NCBI RefSeq assembly: GCF_004011695.2
Contig: NC_082418.1
Coordinates: forward strand, 1,426,001-1,490,000
DNA length: 64,000 nucleotides
Source of the DNA: Ascochyta rabiei
Lineage: Eukaryota; Ascomycota; Dothideomycetes; Pleosporales; Didymellaceae
Direction: 5' to 3'
A program made the translations under genes and the position numbers. Positions 10,653-19,274 of the stretch are shown piece after piece. The notes under the pieces are model-generated. The model was not told the DNA's origin. It made no database searches and saw only the letters and a program-made list of their open reading frames with translations. Positions within the stretch are counted from its first letter, which is position 1. Each line of letters starts with the position of its first letter.

Positions 10653-11362
10653 TGTAGATGTGGATGCAAATAGCTACCTCATTTCAGTCTAGTCCAGTTC
10701 AGTTCAGTTCAGTTCAGTCCAGTTCAGTTCAGTTCAGTTCAGTTCAGTTCAGTTCAGTCTAGTCCAGTTCAGTTCAGTTCAGATGCAGAAACAAGGTCTC
10801 TCCAAGAACACGTCCAAGCAGAAGTAACAGAAGTAATAGAAGTAATAGAAGTAACAAGAAAACAAGAGAAAAAGCAAGATGACTTTTGTTCCACCATAAC
10901 CACTCTATTCCAGCCAACTACAAATCACCACCACAGACACAGACACAGACAGACAGACACAGACACAGACAGAGAGAACAGAATCCCACAACCATGTATA
11001 TAACCAACTATACCAGTCATCAAGAAACCACCAACCCACGCAAGAGCACCGCACGCTCAAACGCAGCAGAACCAACGCGGGCTTGATGCCGAAGCAGCAG
11101 AGTGTTTTTCATCGCAGTCTGTAACGTGATGGAATATTGATTCTGCGAGTGATTTTCTTTCTCTCCCTCTATAATGTAATGGTATGTCGATCGTGCGAGT
11201 AATGACTTTGAGTGATGTTTTCGAACCATGTTTTTAAGCAATGTTTCAAGGTATGTTTTGAGTGTGTTTTTGAGTGTGTTTTTGTGTTTTCAAGTGTGTT
11301 TTTGTGTTTTTGTGTTTTTGAGTGTTTTTGAGTGGTTTGTATGTTTTCGAATAGGTTTCAGT
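10653..11362. other. Convergent intergenic region rich in microsatellites
   Basis: This separates the 497-aa gene from the CSA-like gene; their 3' ends face each other. It contains an (AGTTC)n array at about 10685-10779, AGAAGTAAT repeats near 10820-10860, CAGACA repeats near 10935-10975 and a GTGTTTT-rich tract at about 11225-11350. No coding evidence. Confidence 0.6.
10685..10779. repeat. (AGTTC)n pentanucleotide microsatellite
   Basis: About 19 units of AGTTC with occasional AGTCC/AGTCT variants, starting 33 bp after the stop codon of the 497-aa gene. It probably lies in that gene's 3' UTR. Confidence 0.95.
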
Positions 11363-12751
11363 CTACAACCCCATATTCCCAAACGTGACGTTGCGCTTCG
11401 TCAACCCCGCGTATATATCGTCCAGGACAGCCCTCTTCCTCTTCCGCCCCGCATCTTTGCTGATTTCGTCTTCGCGCTCCTCCTCCTCCACCTCGACGTC
11501 TTGCGCTGTCCGCGGCCTCCACGCGCAGATGCGGCCGTCGGCGTGTGCAGAGTACAGCTCCACGTCGTGCGCGCGCCACGCGAGACTGGTGATGCGGGAG
11601 GAAGTGGTGGTCGTGGACTTGGTGGAGGCGTTGGTGGCGACGTCAGCAGCCCGCTTTTGGGTCTCGGGCTGCCGCATGCGCCGCAGCAGTTTGCCGTCGA
11701 AGAGCTCGTAGAAGAGGATCTCGTGCGCGTTTGGGTAGAACAGCACGTCGGAGTGGGCAGGTAGGTAGTGCCGCGGCGGGAGGACGGGGATTACAGGCGC
11801 GAGGCCGCTGTTCTTCACTGCGGGGCCAAAGTTGGCCAGCGTGTTGGCGTACGTGAGCGTATCCCAGACGCGGATCCGCTGATCGTGGCCGGCGCTGACG
11901 AGGTGCCGGCCGTCTTCGGTCCACACGAGTCCGTTGACGGCGCCGCGGTGTGCCTGTGCCTGCCCGTGCGGCTGGCGCTGCGAGTACGAGGGCGCTTGTG
12001 CGCTGCTGTGGCCCACTGAGTCTTCGAGATGGAGCGTGCCGAGCGAGCCCACACTGCACCGGATGTCCCAGAAGCGCACTGTGCCGTCTGTGGCGCCGGA
12101 GGCAAGCAGGTGGTCCGTCACCGGGCTCCATGCTGTCGAGAGCACGGCGCCCGAGTGGCCGGCGAGGCTGTGCGCGGTTGCGCCTGAGCGGAGGTCGACG
12201 AGGCGCACATTCGGGCCCTGGGCGGCGCAGGCAACCAGGAGGTGCGACGCGATGGGCGAGAGGGCGATGTTGTAGACCACGGCGCCCAGGTCGAACGAGG
12301 CCGATACTGCGAGCGTCTCACTGGAGTACAGCTTGACCGTGTGGTCGTACGAGGACGTGAGGAAGGCGAGAGAGTCGAAGGGGTAGAAGGCGAGCTGCGT
12401 GACGCCGAGCCTGTGCTCTTTCGCCGTTCTGTTCACCGCGCTGAGGGGGAGGTACGCTTCCCCGCTCTCGGTGCTGACCGTCGCGGCCTCGAGGTCCCAC
12501 ATTGCGACCGACGAGTCTGCGCCGCCCGAGAGCAGATAGCGGCCCTCGAATCTGTCAATTGTCACGGCATTCACGCCGGCGACGTGTGCTGGGATCCGCG
12601 CATGAGGGTCGTCTGCGGAGGGGAGTCGCCGGCTGAAGGTCACGGCGGCGGGCTGCAGCGCGTCGATGAGGCGTGTGGCCGTCGCGCGTTTGAGAACATC
12701 CTTGGGTGTGAAGCCATATGCGCGGTCGAGCAGCTGCTGTTGGCTGGTCAT
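11363..12751 (-). CDS. CSA/ERCC8-type WD40 protein (Ckn1/Rad28 homologue)
   Basis: A single-exon 462-aa WD40 propeller. Repeats are seen at HVAGVNAVTID..LLSGGADSSVAMWDLE (residues about 56-87), HRLGVTQLAFYPFDS..SYDHTVKLY, GHSGAVLSTAWSPV..ASGATDGTVRFWDI, and AHRGAVNGLVWTEDGR..SAGHDQRIRVWD. The order, the N-terminal FTPKDVLKRA and the C-terminal LDDIYAGLTKRNVTFG match fungal homologues of Cockayne syndrome protein A, the substrate receptor of a Cul4-DDB1 ubiquitin ligase in transcription-coupled nucleotide excision repair. The last WD repeat is followed by an acidic/basic tail (VEVEEEEREDE, GRKRKR), a possible nuclear signal. A transposon now lies 89 bp upstream of the start codon. Assignment to CSA rather than another WD40 protein rests on my recall of the tail motif. 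Confidence 0.85.
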   Translation of the reverse strand: MTSQQQLLDRAYGFTPKDVLKRATATRLIDALQPAAVTFSRRLPSADDPHARIPAHVAGVNAVTIDRFEGRYLLSGGADSSVAMWDLEAATVSTESGEAYLPLSAVNRTAKEHRLGVTQLAFYPFDSLAFLTSSYDHTVKLYSSETLAVSASFDLGAVVYNIALSPIASHLLVACAAQGPNVRLVDLRSGATAHSLAGHSGAVLSTAWSPVTDHLLASGATDGTVRFWDIRCSVGSLGTLHLEDSVGHSSAQAPSYSQRQPHGQAQAHRGAVNGLVWTEDGRHLVSAGHDQRIRVWDTLTYANTLANFGPAVKNSGLAPVIPVLPPRHYLPAHSDVLFYPNAHEILFYELFDGKLLRRMRQPETQKRAADVATNASTKSTTTTSSRITSLAWRAHDVELYSAHADGRICAWRPRTAQDVEVEEEEREDEISKDAGRKRKRAVLDDIYAGLTKRNVTFGNMGL

Positions 12752-12840
12752 GTGCGCCTACATGCTTTGCGCGTGGAGGTCCGAGAGACGGTCGTGGTCG
12801 TGGTCGTGGCTTGGGATGACGTCGGTCGTGCCTGGCCTTA

Positions 12841-12887
12841 CCGTGTCCGTGCGCGTGATGCCCGGATTCGCGTGACGCCCCACCAAC
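12841..12887 (+). repeat. Left TIR of pogo-4
   Basis: Begins CCGTGTCCGTGCGCG and ends CACCAAC; an exact reverse complement of 14935-14981. Confidence 0.95.
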
Positions 12888-13099
12888 CGCCTCAACGCTT
12901 ATACAGAGATGGGGTTATATAGCCACCTATAATAGCTATTATTATATAATTTTATAGTAGAGTAGTAAAGTAATACTTATAATTAATTTAGCCTATTTAT
13001 ATTTACTTAGAAGTGTAATGTTGTAGCTACTGCAGGTAGTAATAGTTAGGGCAGCTAGAGGCAGCAATAGGGGACTACGTCTACTAATATTATCCCTAA

Positions 13100-14890
13100 A
13101 AGCATGTTTTTAACGCTTTTTTAGCTAGGTTACTTATAAAGCTTTCTTCTTACTCTTTTAAAGTAATTATATAGCTTTTACAGTATTAAGCTCTTATTAT
13201 TAATACTGCTTTTTAGCCTCCTGTTTAGCCTTCTAATTTGCTGTATTAGCCTTCTCCTTCTTATACCTCTCCTTAGCCGCCTCTCTTACTACACGCTTCT
13301 CCTTCTTCTCCTTCTCCTTAACTAGCTTCTTAGCAGCTGCTACTTCCTTATTAGTTACTTTTCTAAGTGCTTCCTCCTTCTCTTCTTGCTTTTTTATCCT
13401 TTTATAGAAGCGTACTTCTTTAATCTTCCTTAGTAACTAGAAAACAGCACTACTATAGTACTTCTTTTACTACTGTAAATCTAAGGCTTTATTCTTCTTC
13501 TTATACTTCTTCTACTTCTTAAAGGTCTTTTTAAGGCTATCTATCTTATATTAGAGGAGTAAGGCCTTAGCTAAGATGTAGTAGATTAATTATCTTATCT
13601 TTTTAGCGTTGCAACTACTCTTATCTCTAGCAACCCTCCACAACAACGTCTCTATTTTAAGCTAGTCTTTGTTACTATAAACAGAAGATAACATAGTATC
13701 TAAATCTAAGCTCTCTAAGCTCTCTAGTAGTATTTTAGCAAAGTAATTAAGGATAATGTTAGGATTAAGTAGATAGATACCTATTACGTTAAAAGACTTA
13801 AGTATTAGCTTTTTAGTAAAGCTAGAGATCTATACCTAATAGAAGAGCTAAAAGAAGTCTACTCTCTTAATATTTATATAGTTTTAAGACTTATAGATTT
13901 CTATTATAACAGCTTTTAGGTATACTGTTAATAGAGGCTTAAATAGTACTATATTAAGCAGCTAGAGTGTCTAGGTTAAGTAAGGAGGTAACATAGCTAG
14001 GAGTATCTTGTTTTAATTATAGTAGTTAATAGAGTCTATTGTTACATAGGATCTATAGCCATCTAGTATTAATAACCTCTACTTCCTCTAAGCTTTCTCC
14101 TTAGTATAGCAATTAAACACCTACTCTAGCCACGTAAGCCTAATCTTATTATTTAACTATCCTAAGAGAGATAAGGTAACTATCACCAAGTGTACCCCTA
14201 GCTTAATTTTAGCTACCTAGTCTAATTTAATGTTACTTTTCTTAGACGTGTAGATAAGCCTAGGTAGTAACACTAATCTATTAGCACACACACACGCTAC
14301 AAGCGTCTGCTAATCCTAGTTACTATCTTAAATAGATACTTTAACCTCTCCCTTTATCTACATACATTTGCTAAACATATATTTTATTCTAGTAGTCTGT
14401 CTAATTATAAAGCCCTTCTTATCTATATTATATATATAGTACGGCTTAATAGAGTATTTAGCAATCTTAAGCTACAGTAGGTTAAAATAGAGCTTGTATT
14501 TATTATAGGAATTAGCGTTATAACGCTAGCAATCTATCCTAGTTAAGTAATGTAAGATAAGATAGATAGAGTACTTATTAATAAAACACATACCTAGCTT
14601 TTAGAGACTAGTTTTTAGGCTAGTAGTAACGTGAAATTCTGTATTATCTCTTATATAGGAGGTAAGTAACAGCTAGTAAGCAATTCTATATACTTTACTA
14701 GCTCTATCTCTTATTATAGGTTAAGTTATTGTTATTTAATAATTTTAGTTGCGTGTGATGCCTAAAGGCCTTAGTGTCTCTAAGCTAACGTTAATCTATT
14801 AACACTAAACCTAGCTGCAACTTTGTTATACAAAAAATCCTCTCCTAGTTTTAAGGATTTAATTGCTTCTATTACTAATTAAATTAGATC
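13100..14890 (-). pseudogene. Decayed pogo-family transposase of pogo-4
   Basis: Read through many stops on the minus strand. Near 14880-14560 there is an N-terminal helix-turn-helix/CENP-B-like region (LIEAIKSLKLGEDF, NKVAARFSVNRLTLA, then a block resembling LPPxxEIIQNF). Near 14130-13950 comes the DDE catalytic segment LILDGYRSYVT followed by LLAMLPPYLT and LNIVLFKPL, close to the canonical LPPHSTHxLQPLDVVLFKPL block. At about 13420-13190 there is a Lys/Glu-rich tail (KEKEKKEKRVVREAAKERYK). Catalytic Asp is kept here, unlike pogo-1, but stops make it non-functional. Limits are approximate. Confidence 0.85.
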
Positions 14891-14934
14891 TATATTAGTT
14901 GTGTTGTGACGCGTTAAAGATTAGTGTATTTGGT

Positions 14935-14981
14935 GTTGGTGGGGCGTCACGCGAATCCGGGCATCACGCGCACGGACACGG
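14935..14981 (-). repeat. Right TIR of pogo-4
   Basis: Exact inverted copy of the left TIR, followed by the TA target duplication and then, 77 bp later, the start codon of the 200-aa gene. Confidence 0.95.
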
Positions 14982-15060
14982 TAGCGCACCGACTTGCACC
15001 ACGCTAAACTTGTCCGCGCAAGCTCCATGCTACCGTCTTGCTGCACACCAACAAGCGACC

Positions 15061-15725
15061 ATGTCGGCCAGGCGACACTATGGAAACTTCACTCGTCCGC
15101 CTTCCGAGTCCTCCGTTGACGACGCGAGTCTGACCTCGGAACAGCCGTCAAGGCGCCCTGCAAACGTCTACGATGCTGTAGCAGGTGATTGATTCCAACG
15201 TGCATGTAAGTTCGAAACTGACGACGCCAAGGACGCGTCACACAAGCTGGGTTGATCGGAAACATCACCGACGTGAAGAGCTCTCGGCAACCCCTTCGCC
15301 CGGATGAGGTCCTCTTCAAGCAAGCCAACGCGCCAATCCGGTATGAGGAGACCGACTACTACAACGCCCATGCCAGCCTGCCGGCAGATCAGCAGCTGCC
15401 GAGCGGCGAGCTTCTCACTGCAATCCACGCCTATGTCTCAACACTGTACTCGCGGACCGTCGAGGGCGACAGCCAGCCCACCTGGAAATGCATGGATGAG
15501 ACTGCACTGATTGCCTTGGCCATTCTCATGGAAGAGACGGCGCGAGAAGTACTTGGCGAGACCGGTGACTTTGCCTTTGTCGAGGCGGCCGATGATGAGG
15601 AAGAGGAAGTGCTTGGAGTCAGGGATGAGCATGAAGAGCCGGAGGAGGACAGCCTTGAACCGATCGAAGTGGGAAGCGAGTCGACAAGTGACGGGTCTCG
15701 TTACTCTTCTGAAGAGTCAGACTGA
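15061..15725 (+). CDS. Conserved ascomycete protein of unknown function (200 aa)
   Basis: Two exons, 15061-15184 and 15247-15725, with a 62-bp intron (donor GTGATT, acceptor ACAAG). The splice keeps the frame and reads VYDAVAAGLIGNITDVKSSR across the junction. The core (residues about 35-140) contains RYEETDYYNAHASLPADQQL, LLTAIHAYVSTLYS and CMDETALIALAILMEETARE, which look like a folded alpha-helical domain. The last 45 residues are acidic (DDEEEEV, EEPEEDS), typical of nuclear proteins. I believe this pattern is conserved in filamentous fungi but I do not recognise a named family. The ATG at 15061 gives MSARRHYGNFTRPPSES and lies 77 bp from the end of pogo-4, so its promoter has been displaced from that of CSA. 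Confidence 0.75.
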
Positions 15726-16071
15726 GCAGCGCGCAATCAAAAAGAGCAACATGCCTGAGAGTGAGGATTGAGGTGGAGAAGAGGAAAAATGCATGAGCTG
15801 AGCGGCGCTGAACGAGCACAACGTCAGCGGCCGTATGAGACTGCAAGGAATAGCATCATCTGTAATTCTGCAGGGCCAGTAGAATCCGCCTTTTGCGACG
15901 CGGATCGTGTTCGACGTTGGAAGGTGGGTTCAGCCGCGTGACTGCCTTCTCGAGGAAGGCACGCCCGGTCACACCCAACACTATCCGCTTCTCTTCTTTC
16001 CCTACCTGCCGCTCGGGCTGCTTCCACACTCGACTTCTCCGACATCACAATCATTACAGACGTCATCAAGC

Positions 16072-16822
16072 ATGGTAAGCCACTGACACTCACCCCTGCA
16101 CACCCACTGACCTCAGCCAGGCGCCCAAGACTACAATCAACATGCAGAAGCAGGGCACGATTCTCGCCTGGTTCCACAAGACCGCACTCGCCTACAGCAT
16201 CAAAGACCTGGAGAAGCTGATACCCTCGGTGGCCTCGATCAACGGCATGGCGGTGAAGGATTACCTGCAAGCGCTCCAAGACGACGGCCTGATCCGCACA
16301 GAGAAGATTGGCAGCGGCAACTGGTACTGGAGCTTTCCGAGCGAGGCGAAGAAGGCAAAGGTGGATGCATTGGCAAAGGCTCAGAGCGAGTTCGACAAGA
16401 TCAGCGCTACGGCTGCCGATCTGCAGGCGAAAGTAGACCTAGCTGGTGCTGCGCGCGCGGAGGACGAGGAGGTGCTTGCGGAAACAGGTCCGTCTCGTGC
16501 ATCGTCTCTCGCTGGTGGTACTGACAGCCCAGGCGGTGACCGCAGGACACTCGTTGCGAAGCATGAGGATCTCACCAAGCAAGTCGAGAAGCTCCGCACG
16601 GAGCTGGCTGCGTACAGCGACTACGACCCAGTCGAGCTGGACAAGAAGATTGATGACACGCAACGCTTGCGAGCTGCTGCTGATCGATTTACCGAGCACA
16701 TCTACTGCATGGAGGGCTGGCTCAAGGAGCGGGTGCTCGATCGGGAGAGTCAGACTAGAGCCCTGAAGGAGCTCTACGGCGACGAGTGGGACGAGGACGA
16801 AGGTGGACTCCGGGAGCTCTGA
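16072..16822 (+). CDS. MND1: Meiotic nuclear division protein Mnd1
   Basis: Partner of Hop2 in the complex that helps Dmc1/Rad51 carry out strand invasion between homologues in meiosis. The 234-aa product begins with an exon holding only the ATG (16072-16074), then a 46-bp intron (GTAAGC...CCTCAGCCAG), then 16121-16822. The second exon reads APKTTINMQKQGTILAWF, DLEKLIPSVASINGMAVKDY and DGLIRTEKIGSGNWYWSFPS, the conserved winged-helix N-terminus of Mnd1. Coiled-coil segments follow (AKAQSEFDKISATAADLQAK; KHEDLTKQVEKLRTELAAYS) and a C-terminal helix (WLKERVLDRESQTRALKELY). Length is close to the family norm. An intron next to the start codon is also known for the budding-yeast gene. Expression is expected to be meiosis-specific. 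Confidence 0.93.
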
Positions 16823-17263
16823 TGCGCTGCATCCGGAGCATGGTTTGTGTAGTTGGAAAAGCCGAGTCGAGATGGAGGATGTGAGAGTACTGCAGCTACA
16901 GAGATTGCGGGGAGCATGTCGATTGAAAGCAATGACAAGTCCAGATAGGCTTTCGCCGGTACTCTTCTCCCAGAGCCGCGTCCACATGCAGGCCTGATGG
17001 TCACCCCCACTCACACCATCACAATTTACTTATCCAAAACACAGCACAGCACGATGTGGGAGGTTTGACGTTTTATCATTCCAGTGGTGCCCCATAGTAA
17101 AAGGGTCCCTGTTTCGGTACAGCCTTTGCCATTGCCAGAAGAAGAGCTTATCCCATGTGACGCCCTCGGCCAATGCAATGCCATGTCCTAGCTTCACGCC
17201 GTTCCATCCTCGCCCATTCGTAAACCCGCGCTCACAGCATGTTTTCCCATCGAAGCAAGGCGT
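16823..17263. other. Convergent intergenic region, Mnd1 / eL38
   Basis: Only short overlapping frames with no domain. It presumably holds the 3' UTRs of the two convergent genes. Confidence 0.5.
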
Positions 17264-17843
17264 TTACGCGGCAGCGTGCCTGCCCTTGGGGTTCTTCTTG
17301 CCGACGTCGGAGATGGTGAGACCTGGGGCTGTTAGAAGGTGCGCAGTGCAGCGGTACAGAGCGAACGAATGAGATGGGCGGGTATGTGTCGAGGAAGACG
17401 AAAAAGGAGGAGATGAAAAGGAAAAGAAAGAGAAAATGGCGTACCCGGGGGAAGCGACTGCTTGAGCTTCTCGGCCTTGTCGGTGTCCTTGAGGACGAGG
17501 GTGTAGACGTTCCTCGAGCAGCGGACCTTGAACTTGATGTTGTTGACCTTCTTGTTCTTCTTCACGCGCGCGGCTGTGTGAGGATTGTCAGCTTCGTGAA
17601 TCGCCTTGAGAGGGTAAGAGTTGCGCAATCGCTGGACAATGCGCATCGCAGGTGCATTCGCTGCTGCTCCGCTCTGCTCTCCTCGCTGCGTGCGCGTTTT
17701 TGCCTCTCTTCCTCGTCTGCGATGCGCTGTCCACCTCTTCCTCGTGCGTGGTCGTCTCGGGGTGTAGTGGGCTACGTACACTGGGCATCCTTGCGGCGGC
17801 AGATCTCGATGAACTGCTTGATGTCGGAGACTTCGGAAGGCAT
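17264..17843 (-). CDS. RPL38: 60S ribosomal protein L38 (eL38)
   Basis: Three exons on the minus strand: 17843-17780, 17573-17445 and 17322-17264, giving 83 aa. Exon 1 reads [20 protein letters not shown], exon 2 [20 protein letters not shown] then [20 protein letters not shown], and exon 3 [18 protein letters not shown]. The whole follows eL38, a small basic protein of the large ribosomal subunit. Introns of 206 bp and 122 bp are relatively long for this window, as is common in fungal ribosomal protein genes. Both junctions are phase 1 and use GTACGT/GTACGC donors with CAG acceptors. The gene is divergent to the small TM protein gene (360-bp gap). Open frames across the introns are not real. 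Confidence 0.95.
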
Positions 17844-18203
17844 GTTGGCGGCTGGTGGGGTGGTCGAGTCGTGGAGATGTTCGTCGAAGAGTCGCTGGAA
17901 AGACCTCAAGACGGACCGCCGTATGCCACCCAAATCGTTGTGGTCTCGCTTATTTGCCGCACGGGCTTTCATGGGGCGGTGTTGCGCTAGATGTGCAATT
18001 GGCATGGTGGGGTTGCGGAGTGGGGCGCCGTGTGGCGCAGAGCGAGACGTTGCGGGTGCCTGGAACAACGGCGGACGTCGTCTCGAAGAGGTGGTGCTTG
18101 CGACACGTAGTATCCTTATACCTCCTTAACTGCACTCTTCTTCCTCACTCGCACTCATCGTACAGCGCGAAAGATTGCAGTTTAGCCATAGCTCTCCTCG
18201 ATC

Positions 18204-18786
18204 ATGCCGACGCCCCTCGATCGCGCAACGAGCCAACGTGTAGGTGACTTCTGGTCCTGGAACCTGATATACGTTGTGTGTAAGCTGGTCAGATGAGCAC
18301 CCAAGCGCTAACAGAACCAGGCCCCCTTCTTCGCCTTTGCGGCGCTCGTCACGGGTGTTGCTGCGTGGAGCATCTGGGGCCAGGACCTGTTTCCCAGCTC
18401 AGACCCTACTGGTGGTATGCACCCTTGTCTTGTTCGTCGCAGGTGCCCTCGTGCTGTGCGAGGCTCTGTGGATTATCTTGTGATGTATGGGGAGAATGCT
18501 GGGCTGACGCTTGCTTGCTAGATCCGGACACATGGACACACGACCAGTGCATTGCCTGGCTCAACCACGTAAGTACTGACATGCGCCATTATCCTGTTTT
18601 CTTCTGTAAAGATTCAGATTTGGAACAGTTCACTACTTCAGTGCCGATCTTTGGGGCTGACAGTCTGAATAGCGAAACCTTCACCCTTCTCCGCTCGCCA
18701 CTACAGCTGAGCTGCTAGAGCGTATCAAGGCCAACCTGAGGGTCGCCAGAGATGGCAATTACGGTGCAACTGGGCGCCAAAACTAG
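18204..18786 (+). CDS. Small single-TM protein with a SAP-like C-terminus (108 aa)
   Basis: Four short exons fit best: 18204-18275, 18321-18414, 18522-18568 and 18673-18786. Exon 2 reads APFFAFAALVTGVAAWSIWG, a transmembrane helix (residues about 25-43), then DLFPSSDPTG. Exon 3 reads DPDTWTHDQCIAWLNH and exon 4 RNLHPSPLATTAELLERIKA then NLRVARDGNYG. The segment TWTHDQCIAWLNHRNL...TTAELLERIKANL has the spacing of a SAP/HeH-like helix-extension-helix. So this is a small membrane-anchored protein with a possible nucleic-acid or protein-binding tail. I think it is conserved in ascomycetes without a known role. The exon 1 donor is the weakest point: GTGTGT at 18276 keeps the frame, while the better-looking GTAAGC four bases later does not. 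Confidence 0.75.
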
Positions 18787-19274
18787 TTGGATGATCGTAA
18801 CTGCTTTGCTACAGATTGCCTTGGGCGTGGAGTTCCGGTCGTCGGCTTTTATCACTTCAAACACCCTACTCACGTATACATCAAGTTTCCGAACTTGCAA
18901 TCTCGTTCCTAACATCGAAGTCTTGCAGCAATGTAGTCATGGCCTCGAACATTGATGCAATATTGAACTCGGCCAACCATGTATTCGCAATCATAATTCG
19001 ATCACCGTAACACCTGGCTATACGATTCCCTCCCATTTAAGACGTTTGGCGCTGTCTGGCAAATGGAAGGAATACACGAGTAACCACCTTTCTGATTGTG
19101 CCGACTTTCATCGAGAACCTACGATGATCGTAAGGCACCACAAAAGCGGCCCGACTGTCCGACCATGATACCGCCCGCCCAGCTAGAGACCCTCGAGACT
19201 CCAGAATCTTCAGAAATTCGGACTATATTTCGATGGAGGTACCAGAACATCTTCAAGGCTTCAGAAACGCCACC
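18787..19274. other. Intergenic region
   Basis: No coding signal beyond short scattered frames. Lies between the 3' end of the small TM gene and the 3' end of the 651-aa gene. Confidence 0.5.

Larger units (their letters stand above)
12841..14981 (-). mobile_element. pogo-type DNA transposon (pogo-4) in a bidirectional promoter
   Basis: A 2141-bp element with perfect 47-bp terminal inverted repeats flanked by TA (12839-12840 and 14982-14983). The interior is extremely AT-rich and RIP-mutated, while the TIRs stay GC-rich. It lies between the CSA-like gene (start 12751, minus) and the 200-aa gene (start 15061, plus), which without it would be 166 bp apart. Confidence 0.93.
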
